Positions 27,002-36,266 are shown, counted from the first letter of the stretch. The stretch: 64,000 nucleotides of DNA from an uncultured Clostridia bacterium (GCA_944389475.1 CALXMM010000003.1:1-64000); one strand, 5' to 3'. Made by a program: numbers and translations. The notes: a model not told the origin generated them from the sequence alone.

Positions 27002-27595
27002 CTACTTATAACTTATCTCATTATATAATATGTAAACAGTTATATTTTGGTTAACATCTTGTACTTCTAATTTTTTTGGTTTATTTGTTTTCTTATCTAT
27101 AGTTAATTTCTTTTTTACTTGATATTTATTTTCCTGTGTTCTGCAATCAGTTGTAAGTATTATTTCATCATTATTTTCTTGTTTCTTAGAATTACTATTA
27201 TTATTAAAATCATCTATAAATTCATTTAAGAACAAATTGTTTTCAGAAATGTATTTATAATTTTCATAAATATTTGTAAGATTCAAATTACTATTTTTTA
27301 ATGATAAAGTATTATTTGCATATTCTATTCTTACTCCTCTTATATTTTCCGGCTCTTCTATTTCTTGTATACAATATTCTCCTTTTTTATATTGCTGAAT
27401 CATTTTGTACTTATTGGTATTTTTATTACTTTTTACAGTTACCTCTATTTTCGCTTCATACGAGTTCATATTTAAAATTTGATTATTATCATTATTCCCA
27501 TTTTCAATTTTTTTATTATTCGTTGTGAAAAAAATAATTAAAAATATTATTACTATTGCCAAAATCAAAAAAATAATTAATTTATTAATTTTCAT
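27002..27595 (-). CDS. GerS-like membrane-anchored LolA-fold protein (tentative)
   Basis: 197 residues: one N-terminal hydrophobic anchor (about 6-24), a short Asn-rich linker, then a soluble domain with alternating beta-type segments (YEAKIEVTVKSNK, KYKMIQQYKKGEYC, IRGVRIEYANNTLSL). This pattern resembles LolA-like proteins such as clostridial GerS, a germination lipoprotein that supports cortex modification. GerS genes sit close to alr and mazF in some Clostridia, and mazF is next door here. There is no lipobox Cys after the hydrophobic run, so it would be a transmembrane-anchored variant. Assignment is by resemblance and context. Confidence 0.55.
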   Translation of the reverse strand: MKINKLIIFLILAIVIIFLIIFFTTNNKKIENGNNDNNQILNMNSYEAKIEVTVKSNKNTNKYKMIQQYKKGEYCIQEIEEPENIRGVRIEYANNTLSLKNSNLNLTNIYENYKYISENNLFLNEFIDDFNNNSNSKKQENNDEIILTTDCRTQENKYQVKKKLTIDKKTNKPKKLEVQDVNQNITVYILYNEISYK

Positions 27596-27681
27596 AAAAC
27601 ATCCTCCTAGCCAAGAACTTTTCTATTTTTTATAGATTACTTTACACTACCCAAGAACTAAATTTTTAAATTTATCCATGA

Positions 27682-27708
27682 AAAAAGAATAGCAAAATAC
27701 TATTCTTC
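27682..27708 (-). terminator. dusB terminator
   Basis: Minus strand: AAGAATAG, loop, CTATTCTT followed by a T-run, 12 bp past the dusB stop. Confidence 0.75.
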
Positions 27709-27720
27709 TTCTATTTTTAT

Positions 27721-28704
27721 TCAATTATTTTTTAGATATTCGAAATATGCTTTTATTTCATTTAATAATTCTTCTTTATCACTAATCTTATTAATTTTAT
27801 CCCTCATTTGACTAGCATCTTTTAAATTTTTTATATACCAACTTAATTGCTTTCTCATCTCTTTTATAGCAACATCTTCTCCTCTTTCTTCTATCTCCAT
27901 ATTTATATGTCTAACCATCATATCATATCTTTCTTCCAATGTTGGCTTATCTAATTTCTTACCATTTTTTAAATAATAAATTAGTTCTCTAAAAATCCAT
28001 GGATTGCCAAAGGCTGCTCTACCAATCATAATTCCATCTACATTTGTCTCTTTAAACATTTTCTCTGCGGTTTCTTCATCCACAATATCTCCATTTCCTA
28101 TTACAGGAATACTTACACTTTCCTTAACTTTTTTTATAATATCCCAATCAGCTATCCCAGAATAGAATTCCTTTCTTGTTCTTCCGTGTATAGTTATTGC
28201 AGAACCTCCTGCTTTTTCAATTATTTTAGCAGCTTCCACAGCTACAATATTGTTTTCATCCCATCCTTTTCTAATTTTAAAAGTAATTGGCTTATCCGTA
28301 TTTTCTCTAATTGCCCTAACAATTTTCTCCACTAAATCTAAATGAAGTAAAAGATTACTTCCATCTCCATTTTTTACTATTTTAGGTGCAGGACATCCCA
28401 TATTAAAATCTATAATATCTGCTATTTTATCTATTTCTTGAGTAGCATATTTTATAGCTTCTATATCACTTCCAAATAGTTGAACACTAATTGGTCTTGG
28501 CTCCCCATCCAAATTATATAATTTTTTAGTTTTATTATCATGATAATAAATTGCTTTTGCACTTATCATTTCTGTTGTAGCAAGTCCTACTCCCATCTCT
28601 TTACAAAGAATTCTAAATGGTTTATCCGTTATTCCTGCCATTGGTGCTAAAAACACATTATTTTTTAATTCTATATTTCCTATTTTTAAACTTTTTAAAA
28701 ACAA
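27721..28704 (-). CDS. dusB: tRNA-dihydrouridine synthase
   Basis: 327 residues of the Dus family, FMN enzymes that reduce uridines in tRNA D-loops. The TIM-barrel start is LAPMAGITDKPFR. The catalytic Cys is in FNMGCPAPK. ITIHGRTRKEFYSG and VIGNGDI are the usual FMN/phosphate loops. The initiator is TTG at 28704, with GGAGAAGG just ahead. In Firmicutes dusB often ends an operon, as it does here. Confidence 0.95.
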   Translation of the reverse strand: MFLKSLKIGNIELKNNVFLAPMAGITDKPFRILCKEMGVGLATTEMISAKAIYYHDNKTKKLYNLDGEPRPISVQLFGSDIEAIKYATQEIDKIADIIDFNMGCPAPKIVKNGDGSNLLLHLDLVEKIVRAIRENTDKPITFKIRKGWDENNIVAVEAAKIIEKAGGSAITIHGRTRKEFYSGIADWDIIKKVKESVSIPVIGNGDIVDEETAEKMFKETNVDGIMIGRAAFGNPWIFRELIYYLKNGKKLDKPTLEERYDMMVRHINMEIEERGEDVAIKEMRKQLSWYIKNLKDASQMRDKINKISDKEELLNEIKAYFEYLKNN

Positions 28705-28752
28705 TTTTCCTTCTCCTTATTCAGCATAATATTTTTCTCTTGAAAAGCAAAA

Positions 28753-28774
28753 GTTGAAAGTAAATACTTTCAAC
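28753..28774 (-). terminator. Terminator after the rodA/ftsW gene
   Basis: GTTGAAAGTA and TACTTTCAAC form a 10-bp stem right after the stop at 28777, followed on the minus strand by TTTTGCTTTT. Confidence 0.65.
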
Positions 28775-28776
28775 CT

Positions 28777-29883
28777 TTACTCTATAAATATTGCTTTTTG
28801 TCTTCTACCACTAATATTTAATAATAAAGCTATTAAAATAAAGTTAGTTAGTAAAGAACTTCCTCCATAACTTACAAATGGTAATGGTACACCGGTAATA
28901 GGTAATAATCCCATTGTCATACCAATATTTTCTACCATATGGAATAAAAATATTCCAGCTATTCCAATTGCAATATATGTCCCCAGATCATCTTTGGCTG
29001 TTTTAGCAACATATATCGCCTTGGTTATCAGTATTACATAAAGTATAATTACCAAACCCGCAACTATAAATCCCATCTCTTCTCCAATAACAGAGAATAT
29101 AAAGTCTGTTGTTTTTGGATATAGGAATCCAAGTTGAGTTTGATTTCCTTTTAGCAATCCCATACCTGTTAGTTGCCCTGCACCTATTGCTAACTTTGAT
29201 TGTGTAAGATTATATCCTGAACCACGTGGGTCTGATTCCGGATTTAAAAATACTTCTATTCTTTGCTTAGCATGTTCTGGTAATACGAAAAAATATAATA
29301 AAGGTACAGCTATAACTACTAATAAAATAGTTCCAATAATATATTTTTTATTAATTCCTGCTGTAAATAACATCATAACTGTTGCAACCAAAAAAGCTGC
29401 TGCAGTACCATAATCCGGCTGTTTAATTATTAAAAGAACTGGAATTGCTACCACTGCTAAAGCCATTAATAATTTTTTAGGTTTGTTTATTTCATTTTTA
29501 TCTTTTTCTTGAATCTTGCATAATACTAAAGCTAAACACAGAATTACTGCTATTTTAGCAAACTCTGCTGGTTGTATAGAAAGAAATCCTAAGTCAAACC
29601 AGCTTGTAGCACCATTTACGGGGTCAGTAAACAAAACCACAATCAACAATATTAAAACTATTCCGTATAAGATAGGTGATATTTTAGCTAAACTTTCATA
29701 ATCTATAAATATTAAAATAAAAACTACTGGTATACAAACTATGAACCATATTATTTGTCTTTGTAAACTATTATCCTCCGAATCATATGTTGCAGAAAAT
29801 AGTGCAACCATTCCTATTATTGATAATATAATACAACATATAAATATTCCCCAGTCTATATTCTTTAAAATTTTCTTCTTCAT
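28777..29883 (-). CDS. rodA: SEDS glycosyltransferase, RodA/FtsW family
   Basis: 368 residues with about ten membrane helices. SEDS hallmarks are the loop near KQPDYGTAAAFLVA, the periplasmic NPESDPRGSGYNLTQSKLAIGAGQ-type loop (SK-AIG motif) and the C-terminal LPITGVPLPFVSYGGSSLL. It polymerises lipid II glycan with a class B PBP partner. Position next to minE and minD favours RodA (elongation) over FtsW, but SpoVE-like use is not excluded. GAAGGAAG precedes the ATG. Confidence 0.88.
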   Translation of the reverse strand: MKKKILKNIDWGIFICCIILSIIGMVALFSATYDSEDNSLQRQIIWFIVCIPVVFILIFIDYESLAKISPILYGIVLILLIVVLFTDPVNGATSWFDLGFLSIQPAEFAKIAVILCLALVLCKIQEKDKNEINKPKKLLMALAVVAIPVLLIIKQPDYGTAAAFLVATVMMLFTAGINKKYIIGTILLVVIAVPLLYFFVLPEHAKQRIEVFLNPESDPRGSGYNLTQSKLAIGAGQLTGMGLLKGNQTQLGFLYPKTTDFIFSVIGEEMGFIVAGLVIILYVILITKAIYVAKTAKDDLGTYIAIGIAGIFLFHMVENIGMTMGLLPITGVPLPFVSYGGSSLLTNFILIALLLNISGRRQKAIFIE

Positions 29884-29919
29884 ATTTCTTCCTTTACGAA
29901 TTTATTTTTTACACATCCC

Positions 29920-30741
29920 TTATCTTCTTTTTTTATTTTTATTTCTTCTCTTTCTATTATTATGTATAACAGGTTGTTGTACCTGGCTAAAATTTGTATT
30001 ATTTGAGTCTTCATTCTTATCTTTTTCTACTTTTGTTGTTTCTTCTTTTTTTATTGATTCTTCTTGTCCTTCTTCTACATTTGTTGTTTCTTTGTTTGTT
30101 AATTCATCTTCTTCTTTTTGTATTACTTCTTCAGCATTTTTATTTGCATTGTTATCTTCTTCGCTATTATCAGAAGATAATTCTTCAGCATTTTTTTCAC
30201 TGTCCTTATTTTCTGTCTCTTCGTTATCTGTTTCTACTTCTTTATTTTCTTCTTCTTTTTCAACTTCACTTTTGCTTTCTTCTTTTATGCCTTCACTTTT
30301 TTCTTCCTTACTTTCTTCATTATCATTTTCTTCTTTAATTGGTTCGCTTTTTTCCTTACTATCGCTCTCTTTTTCGTTTTCTACATTCTTATTATTTTCT
30401 TCTTGCTCTTGGACTTTTTCTTTAACTTCATCATCCATTTCTCCAGTATGCTTAATACTTACAATTGGAATATTTGCAAATAATGCTGGTCCAACAGTTG
30501 TTCCATCTTCGCTAGTTTGACTAGTTAAATGCACATCTATTTCGCTTTCATCCACATCTATATATTTTTTAATTACATCAATTATTTCTTGTTTCATCAT
30601 TTCCAAGAAATCTGCAGAGACATTTGCTCTATCCTGCATTAAAACTAGATGTAATCTTTCTTTCGCCATGTCTTTGTTACTTTCTTCTTCCTCTTCTTTT
30701 TTAAATATCTTTTTAAAGAAACCCACTATATTTTCAAACAT
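29920..30741 (-). CDS. minE: MinE with a long acidic C-terminal extension
   Basis: 273 residues, three times the usual ~90. Residues 1-15 (MFENIVGFFKKIFKK) look like the amphipathic membrane-targeting helix; about 20-75 hold the MinE core (AKERLHLVLMQDRANVS, then a helix and beta strand). A beta-strand-like segment (NIPIVSIKHTG) ends near 100. Residues ~101-250 are low-complexity Glu/Ser/Asn/Lys sequence, then a strongly basic end (HNNRKRRNKNKKRR). MinE stimulates MinD ATPase to place the division site. minD is directly upstream, 19 bp away. Confidence 0.85.
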   Translation of the reverse strand: MFENIVGFFKKIFKKEEEEESNKDMAKERLHLVLMQDRANVSADFLEMMKQEIIDVIKKYIDVDESEIDVHLTSQTSEDGTTVGPALFANIPIVSIKHTGEMDDEVKEKVQEQEENNKNVENEKESDSKEKSEPIKEENDNEESKEEKSEGIKEESKSEVEKEEENKEVETDNEETENKDSEKNAEELSSDNSEEDNNANKNAEEVIQKEEDELTNKETTNVEEGQEESIKKEETTKVEKDKNEDSNNTNFSQVQQPVIHNNRKRRNKNKKRR

Positions 30742-30760
30742 ATTCTACCTCCGACCTTTA

Positions 30761-31555
30761 TTATTTTCTCTTAAAAAATCTTTTTAAAGCTGCAAAAAAG
30801 CCCTTTTCTCTTCCTGGTATTGTTACTTCTATATCTTCTCCAAGAATACGTTTGGCAGTTTCCATATAGGCCTTACCTGAAGGTGCTCTTCTGTTAGATA
30901 TAACAGGTTCTCCTTTGTTAGTTTGAGTAATTACATACTCATCATCTGGTACAACACCTAAAAGTTTTATAGATAATAAATCTACAATATCATCCACATC
31001 CATCATTTTACCTTTTCTAACCATTTCTGGTCTTAACTTATTAATAATTAATTCTGGATCTTTTAAGTCTGATGCCTCTAATAAGCCTATTATTCTGTCA
31101 GCATCCCTTATTGCTGAAATTTCTGGCATTGTAACAACGATTGCCTTATCAGCTCCTACAATAGCATTTTTAAATCCTTGCTCTATTCCAGCTGGACAAT
31201 CTATTAAAATATAGTCAAATTCTTCTTTTAGTTTACTTGTTAATTCTTTCATTTGTTCTTCTGTTATTGCACTTTTATCTCTTGTTTGGGCTGCAGGTAA
31301 TAGGAATAATTCTTGAAAACGTTTGTCCTTAATTAAAGCTTGTCTTAATTTACATTTACCTTCTACAACATCCACGATATCGTAAACAATTCTATTTTCT
31401 AGCCCCATTACGACATCCAAATTACGAAGTCCTATATCTGTATCTACCAATACGACCTTCTTTCCTTCCAAGGCTAGGGCAGAACCAAGATTTGCAGTTG
31501 TTGTTGTTTTTCCTACTCCTCCTTTACCTGATGTTATAACTATTACTTCTCCCAT
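30761..31555 (-). CDS. minD: Septum-site-determining ATPase MinD
   Basis: 264 residues: deviant Walker A KGGVGKTTTTANLG at the N-terminus, DTDIGLRNLD, DCPAGIEQGF, and a C-terminal amphipathic membrane helix (FFAALKRFFKRK). It binds the membrane as an ATP dimer and works with MinE, encoded next. minC, normally just upstream, is not in the window. AAGGAGGAAG precedes the ATG. minD-minE-rodA are tightly spaced and probably one operon. Confidence 0.96.
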   Translation of the reverse strand: MGEVIVITSGKGGVGKTTTTANLGSALALEGKKVVLVDTDIGLRNLDVVMGLENRIVYDIVDVVEGKCKLRQALIKDKRFQELFLLPAAQTRDKSAITEEQMKELTSKLKEEFDYILIDCPAGIEQGFKNAIVGADKAIVVTMPEISAIRDADRIIGLLEASDLKDPELIINKLRPEMVRKGKMMDVDDIVDLLSIKLLGVVPDDEYVITQTNKGEPVISNRRAPSGKAYMETAKRILGEDIEVTIPGREKGFFAALKRFFKRK

Positions 31556-31653
31556 AAAACTTCCTCCTTAAGCTAGTGCTTTAATATCTCATTTATACAT
31601 AAAATTTGACATTACTATAATATATGAAAAAGTCTAAAAAGTCAATGCTAGGG

Positions 31654-31686
31654 AGCTTATTTGCCTAAGATTTATAAGCTTTTTTT
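31654..31686 (+). terminator. Plus-strand terminator-like hairpin with no assigned gene
   Basis: AGCTTAT (31654-31660) pairs with ATAAGCT (31674-31680), followed by a T-run. It lies in the minD/por divergent gap, reading plus, with no plus-strand gene before it. Confidence 0.4.
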
Positions 31687-31746
31687 ATCATGATTTTTTA
31701 TTGTTTTTTTATAATATTACATGACCATTTATTCTAACAATTTTTC

Positions 31747-31775
31747 TTGACACCTCCCCTTTTTAAGAATATACT
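31747..31775 (+). promoter_or_regulatory. porCDAB promoter
   Basis: TTGACA (31747-31752), a 17-bp spacer and TATACT (31770-31775): a strong sigma-A match about 50 bp upstream of the first por gene. Confidence 0.8.
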
Positions 31776-31824
31776 TTATGTGTATATTTATATGTAAATT
31801 TACAAAAAGGAGGTAAAAAAGCCA

Positions 31825-32406
31825 ATGAACGATTTAATCGAAATAAGATGGCATGGTAGAGGTGGTCAAGGTGCAAAAACAGCTTCTTTGTTATTAGCTG
31901 ATGCAGCATTTAACACAGGTAAATATATTCAAGGTTTCCCTGAATATGGTGCTGAAAGAATGGGTGCACCTATTACTGCATACAACAGAATTAGCACTAC
32001 ACCTATTAGAATACATTGCAATATTTACAACCCTGACTATGTAGTAGTTGTTGATGATACTTTATTAAATTCTGTAGATGTTACTGCAGGTTTAAAAGAA
32101 TCTGGAGCAATTGTTATTAACACTACAAAAGATGGTGAAACACTAAAGAAATTATTGAAAGGATATAAAGGACATATATACACAATAGATGCAAGAACAG
32201 TATCTATAGAAACAATTGGAAAATATTTTCCAAATACACCAATGCTTGCAGCAGTTGTTAAAGTTACAGGAATTATCCCTGAAAAAGACTTCTTAAAAGA
32301 TATGGAAGGTTCTTTTAAACACAAATTTGCAAAGAAACCAGAAGTTATAGATGGAAATATGAAGGCACTAGAAGTAGCTCTTCAAAGAGTTGTTAAAGTG
32401 CAATAG
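31825..32406 (+). CDS. porC: Pyruvate:ferredoxin oxidoreductase, gamma subunit
   Basis: 193 residues of the 2-oxoacid:acceptor oxidoreductase gamma family: EIRWHGRGGQGAKTAS at the N-terminus and FPEYGAERMGAPI, typical of the archaeal/Thermotoga-type four-subunit enzyme. Together with the next three genes it converts pyruvate and CoA to acetyl-CoA, CO2 and reduced ferredoxin. Gene order gamma-delta-alpha-beta matches the known Thermotoga por order. AGGAGGT lies about 10 nt before the ATG. A 111-bp gap follows. Confidence 0.93.
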   Translation: MNDLIEIRWHGRGGQGAKTASLLLADAAFNTGKYIQGFPEYGAERMGAPITAYNRISTTPIRIHCNIYNPDYVVVVDDTLLNSVDVTAGLKESGAIVINTTKDGETLKKLLKGYKGHIYTIDARTVSIETIGKYFPNTPMLAAVVKVTGIIPEKDFLKDMEGSFKHKFAKKPEVIDGNMKALEVALQRVVKVQ

Positions 32407-32517
32407 AAATTAAGGAATAGTTCTTAAAATCTCTGTTTGGAAAACAAATAAGATAAATGGCAAAAAAACAAATCAACTCTATATATTAATTTTAAATCAA
32501 AAAGAAAGGAGTTTAAA

Positions 32518-32823
32518 ATGGATAAAACAAATATAAATAATACAACTCCAATGGAAGATATGACAATTGGAGGAACAATATATAATGCTGGAAATTCACG
32601 AGAAGTAAAAACTGGTGACTGGAGAAGCATGAAACCTATTTGGATTAGTGAAAAATGTAAACAATGTGGTCTATGTTTCCCTGTTTGTCCAGATAATGCA
32701 ATTCCAGTTGGAAAAGATATGAAAAGAACAGATTATAATTATGATTATTGTAAAGGATGCGGCATATGTGCTAAAGTTTGTCCTTTTAAAGCAATTACAA
32801 TGACAGAGGAGGGAGTTGAATAA
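32518..32823 (+). CDS. porD: Pyruvate:ferredoxin oxidoreductase, delta (ferredoxin) subunit
   Basis: 101 residues with two [4Fe-4S] motifs: C-x2-C-x2-C-x3-CP in CKQCGLCFPVCP and CKGCGICAKVCP. The N-terminal half with TGDWRSMKP is typical of PorD. It passes electrons from the TPP site to free ferredoxin. AAAGGAG precedes the ATG, and its stop overlaps the porA start (TAATG). Confidence 0.94.
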   Translation: MDKTNINNTTPMEDMTIGGTIYNAGNSREVKTGDWRSMKPIWISEKCKQCGLCFPVCPDNAIPVGKDMKRTDYNYDYCKGCGICAKVCPFKAITMTEEGVE

Positions 32824-34019
32824 TGAGTATTAGAGAGCGTTTAAGTGGTAACGAAGCTGCTGCTACAGCTATGAGACAAATAAATCCTGATGTAGTAGCT
32901 GCCTTCCCTATCACACCATCAACAGAAATACCACAATATTTTTCTACTTTCGTAAGCAATGGTGCAGTTGACACAGAATTTGTTGCAGTAGAAAGTGAAC
33001 ACAGTGCAATGAGCGCATGTATTGGTGCAGAAGCTGCAGGAGCAAGAGCTATGACTGCAACTTCATCTAATGGTTTATCTTTTATGTGGGAAGTTTTATA
33101 TATTGCTTCTTCATTACGTTTACCTATAGTTATGTCTCTTGTTAACAGAGCTGTATCAGGACCATTAAATATTCACAATGATCACTCAGATGCTATGGGA
33201 GCTCGTGATGCTGGATGGATAATGCTTTTCTCAGAAAGCAATCAAGAAGCATACGATAACCTTTTAATGGCTCATAGAATAGCTGAACATAAAGATGTAT
33301 TATTACCTTTAATGGTATGCCAAGATGGTTTCATTACATCACATTCTATAGAAACAATAGACTTATTAGAAGATGATGTTGTAAAGAAATTTATTGGTGC
33401 ATACAAACCAGAACATTATTTATTAAATAGTAAAGAACCAATTTCTATGGGACCTCTAGATTTACAACCATATTTATTCGAACACAAAGAACAACAAGCT
33501 CAAGCTATGAGAAATGCTAAAAAAGTTATTTTAGAAGTTGCAGATGAATTTGAAAAACTTACAGGTAGAAAATATGGTTTATTTGAAGAATACAAATTAG
33601 ATGATGCAGATGTTGCAATAGTTTGTATGAACTCTACAGCAGGAACAACAAAATTTGTTGTAGACCAATTACGTAAAAAAGGTATTAAAGCAGGACTATT
33701 AAAAATTCGTGTATTTAGACCATTCCCTGCAGAAGAAATAGCTAAAGCTCTATCTAAAGTAAAAGCTGTTGCTGTATTAGATAAAGCTGAATCTCTAAAT
33801 GCTATGGGAGGTGCATTATTTACAGATGTTACATCTGCTATGTATGTAAATAATGTTCATGTACCTACTGTAAGCTATATTTACGGTATTGGTGGAAGAG
33901 ATACAAAAACTGATGATATAGAAAAAGTTTATAATGATTTATTAGAAATCGTAGAAACAGGAAAAATAGATAATCCATATAGACATTTAGGATTAAGAAC
34001 GAAAGGAGCTGAAAAATAA
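32823..34019 (+). CDS. porA: Pyruvate:ferredoxin oxidoreductase, alpha subunit
   Basis: 398 residues. AAFPITPSTEIPQ and the Glu in FVAVESEHSAMSA belong to the pyrimidine-binding domain of this TPP enzyme family. NRAVSGPLNIHNDHSDAMG and the length fit PorA rather than 2-oxoglutarate (KorA) enzymes; a branched-chain VorB role is possible. A TAATG junction at each end couples translation with porD and porB. Confidence 0.92.
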   Translation: MSIRERLSGNEAAATAMRQINPDVVAAFPITPSTEIPQYFSTFVSNGAVDTEFVAVESEHSAMSACIGAEAAGARAMTATSSNGLSFMWEVLYIASSLRLPIVMSLVNRAVSGPLNIHNDHSDAMGARDAGWIMLFSESNQEAYDNLLMAHRIAEHKDVLLPLMVCQDGFITSHSIETIDLLEDDVVKKFIGAYKPEHYLLNSKEPISMGPLDLQPYLFEHKEQQAQAMRNAKKVILEVADEFEKLTGRKYGLFEEYKLDDADVAIVCMNSTAGTTKFVVDQLRKKGIKAGLLKIRVFRPFPAEEIAKALSKVKAVAVLDKAESLNAMGGALFTDVTSAMYVNNVHVPTVSYIYGIGGRDTKTDDIEKVYNDLLEIVETGKIDNPYRHLGLRTKGAEK

Positions 34020-34972
34020 TGGCATATAATTTAAAAGAAGTTGTTGCAACAAGACCTTCTAGATTCTCTGAAGGACATAAAATGTGTGCAGGTTGTGGAG
34101 CTCCACCAGTTGCAAGAATGGTTTTACGTGCTTTAAAACCAGAAGACCATGCAGTTATTGCTAATGCTACTGGATGTATGGAAGTTTCTACATTTACATA
34201 TCCATATACTTCTTGGACAGATTCATATATCCATACAGCTTTCGAAAATGCAGGTAGTACTTTATCTGGAGTAGAAGCTGCATACAAATCTTTAAAGAAA
34301 CAAGGAAAATCACAAGAAGATACACATACTAAATTCATCGCATTTGGTGGAGATGGTGGAACTTATGATATAGGTTTACAATCACTTTCAGGTGCTTTGG
34401 AAAGAGGACATGACTTAACATATGTATGTTATGATAATGGTGCTTATATGAACACAGGTATTCAACGTTCTTCTGCAACACCAAAATTTGCAGATACTAC
34501 AACATCACCTGCAGGAAAAGTTATCCCTGGAAAAGCACAAGAAAGAAAAGATTTAACAGAAATAATGGTATCACATCATTTACCATATGTTGCACAAAGT
34601 ATAGCAATGACAAACTTTAAAGATTTATATGAAAAATCTGAAAAAGCAATTTATACAGAAGGACCTACATTCTTAAATGTATTAGCTCCTTGCCCAAGAG
34701 GTTGGGGATATGCAACAGAAGATTTAATGCAAATAAACAAATTAGCTGCAGATACATGTTATTGGCCATTATATGAAGTTGAAAATGGTGTATACAAAAT
34801 AACATATAAACCTGCTAAAAAACTTCCAATAGAAGAATTCTTAAAACCACAAAAACGTTTTAAACATATGTTTAAACCAGGAAATGAATGGATGATAGAA
34901 GAATTCCAAAGAATAGTTGATAAAAGATGGAATGAATTATTAAGATTGGAAGAAATGACAAATAAAGATTAA
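34019..34972 (+). CDS. porB: Pyruvate:ferredoxin oxidoreductase, beta subunit
   Basis: 317 residues carrying the TPP-binding half: an N-terminal Cys pair (MCAGCGAPP), NATGCMEVSTFTYP, the Mg/TPP motif GDGGTYDIG followed by NGAYMNTGIQRS, and a further Cys in APCPRGWG. The Cys residues ligate the proximal [4Fe-4S] cluster. It is the last gene of the operon, followed by a strong bidirectional terminator. Confidence 0.94.
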   Translation: MAYNLKEVVATRPSRFSEGHKMCAGCGAPPVARMVLRALKPEDHAVIANATGCMEVSTFTYPYTSWTDSYIHTAFENAGSTLSGVEAAYKSLKKQGKSQEDTHTKFIAFGGDGGTYDIGLQSLSGALERGHDLTYVCYDNGAYMNTGIQRSSATPKFADTTTSPAGKVIPGKAQERKDLTEIMVSHHLPYVAQSIAMTNFKDLYEKSEKAIYTEGPTFLNVLAPCPRGWGYATEDLMQINKLAADTCYWPLYEVENGVYKITYKPAKKLPIEEFLKPQKRFKHMFKPGNEWMIEEFQRIVDKRWNELLRLEEMTNKD

Positions 34973-35003
34973 TGGATTAAAAATTTTCTAATTTAGAAAT
35001 AAT

Positions 35004-35045
35004 AAAAAACCGTTTCTTTTTCTTATGAAATTGAAACGGTTTTTT
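35004..35045. terminator. Bidirectional terminator between porB and ferredoxin
   Basis: AAAAAACCGTTTC (35004-35016) pairs with GAAACGGTTTTTT (from 35033), with a 16-nt loop and good A/T-runs on both sides. Confidence 0.85.
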
Positions 35046-35062
35046 ATGTATATTTTAAAGTA

Positions 35063-35239
<177 letters not shown>

Positions 35240-35307
35240 TTATTTCACCACCTTTCAATACAATATTTTCTATTTCAATTAGTTAGTACATATATTTACA
35301 TAATATT

Positions 35308-35358
35308 TGAACTTTTAGGTCCGTCCCCTAAGTTCATTAGGTCCGTCCCTAAAGTTCA
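35308..35358 (-). repeat. Palindromic dispersed repeat, copies B1 and B2 (ricT 3' end)
   Basis: A full 29-nt copy (35308-35336) abuts a partial second copy (35337-35358) that lacks the left arm. The ricT stop codon TAG (35349-35351) and its last codons Asp-Glu-Leu are inside the partial copy. Confidence 0.85.
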
Positions 35359-36266
35359 TCATCTTCTGATAAAATATCGCTTTTTTCTAAATTTTCAAGT
35401 TCTTCTAATTCTTTTTCATTTTCTTTTTCTTCTGGGTCTATATGTTCTGTTTCACTGTCTTTTATTAATTTTACATCCTGTGCTTTGTACTTTTTATAAT
35501 GGTATCCATCTTCATCTTGAAATTTTACTCTTACATTTTCTTTTAAAATTTCTATACTGTCAACTGTTCCTTCCCCATCTTCTGTTTCTACTATTGAACC
35601 TACTTTTGGTAATTTTTCTAATTTTTCTTCGTATGCTTCTTGCTCATATTTTAAACAGCACATTAAACGACCGCATACTCCAGAAATCTTTGATGGGTTT
35701 AATGACATATTTTGTTCTTTAGCCATTTTTATAGAAACTGCTTCAAAATTATTTAAAAAAGCACAACAACATAATTCTCTACCACAGATTCCATTTCCAC
35801 CCATTCTACGAACTTCATCTCTTACACCTATTTGTCTAAGTTCTATTCTCGTTTTAAAAATTGCAGCTAAATCTTTTACTAATTCTCTAAAATCTATTCT
35901 TCCATCTGCGGTAAAATAAAATAATATTTTTGACCTATCAAATTTATATTCTACATCAATTAGTTTCATTGGTAATTTATGCTTTGCAATCTTATCCAAT
36001 GCAATCTTAAATGCTTCCTTTTCTTTTGTTTTATTTTCATTATATTGTTTTATATCTTTTTTATTTGCTTTTCTTATAACTTTTCTTAATGGCTCTATGA
36101 TTTTTTCATCAGGCATTAATTTATTTGCCATAGCTATTTTTGCAAACTCTTCCCCATTTGAAGTGTCTGCTATAACTGAATCTTGTAAATTTAATTTTAA
36201 ACCAGCTGGATCAAAGAAATATATTTTTCCCGGCTTTTTAAATTTAATACCTACTACTTCCTTCAC
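35349..36266 (-). CDS. ricT: PSP1-domain protein RicT (YaaT)
   Basis: 305 residues of the YaaT/RicT family. The PSP1 domain holds Cys clusters (GNGICGRELCCCAF and GVCGRLMCCLKYE) that bind Fe-S in the Bacillus RicAFT complex, which supports RNase Y-dependent mRNA processing and sporulation phosphorelay. The acidic tail runs into a dispersed repeat. The initiator is GTG with GGAAGGAG ahead. It overlaps holB by 23 bp, as ricT often follows holB in Firmicutes. Confidence 0.93.
   Translation of the reverse strand: MKEVVGIKFKKPGKIYFFDPAGLKLNLQDSVIADTSNGEEFAKIAMANKLMPDEKIIEPLRKVIRKANKKDIKQYNENKTKEKEAFKIALDKIAKHKLPMKLIDVEYKFDRSKILFYFTADGRIDFRELVKDLAAIFKTRIELRQIGVRDEVRRMGGNGICGRELCCCAFLNNFEAVSIKMAKEQNMSLNPSKISGVCGRLMCCLKYEQEAYEEKLEKLPKVGSIVETEDGEGTVDSIEILKENVRVKFQDEDGYHYKKYKAQDVKLIKDSETEHIDPEEKENEKELEELENLEKSDILSEDDEL

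Noticed and set aside
29741..30520. 259-codon plus-strand serine/phenylalanine-rich frame
   Set aside because: It is the antisense shadow of the Glu/Lys-rich minE tail; low-complexity GAA/GAG repeats read backwards give Ser/Phe.
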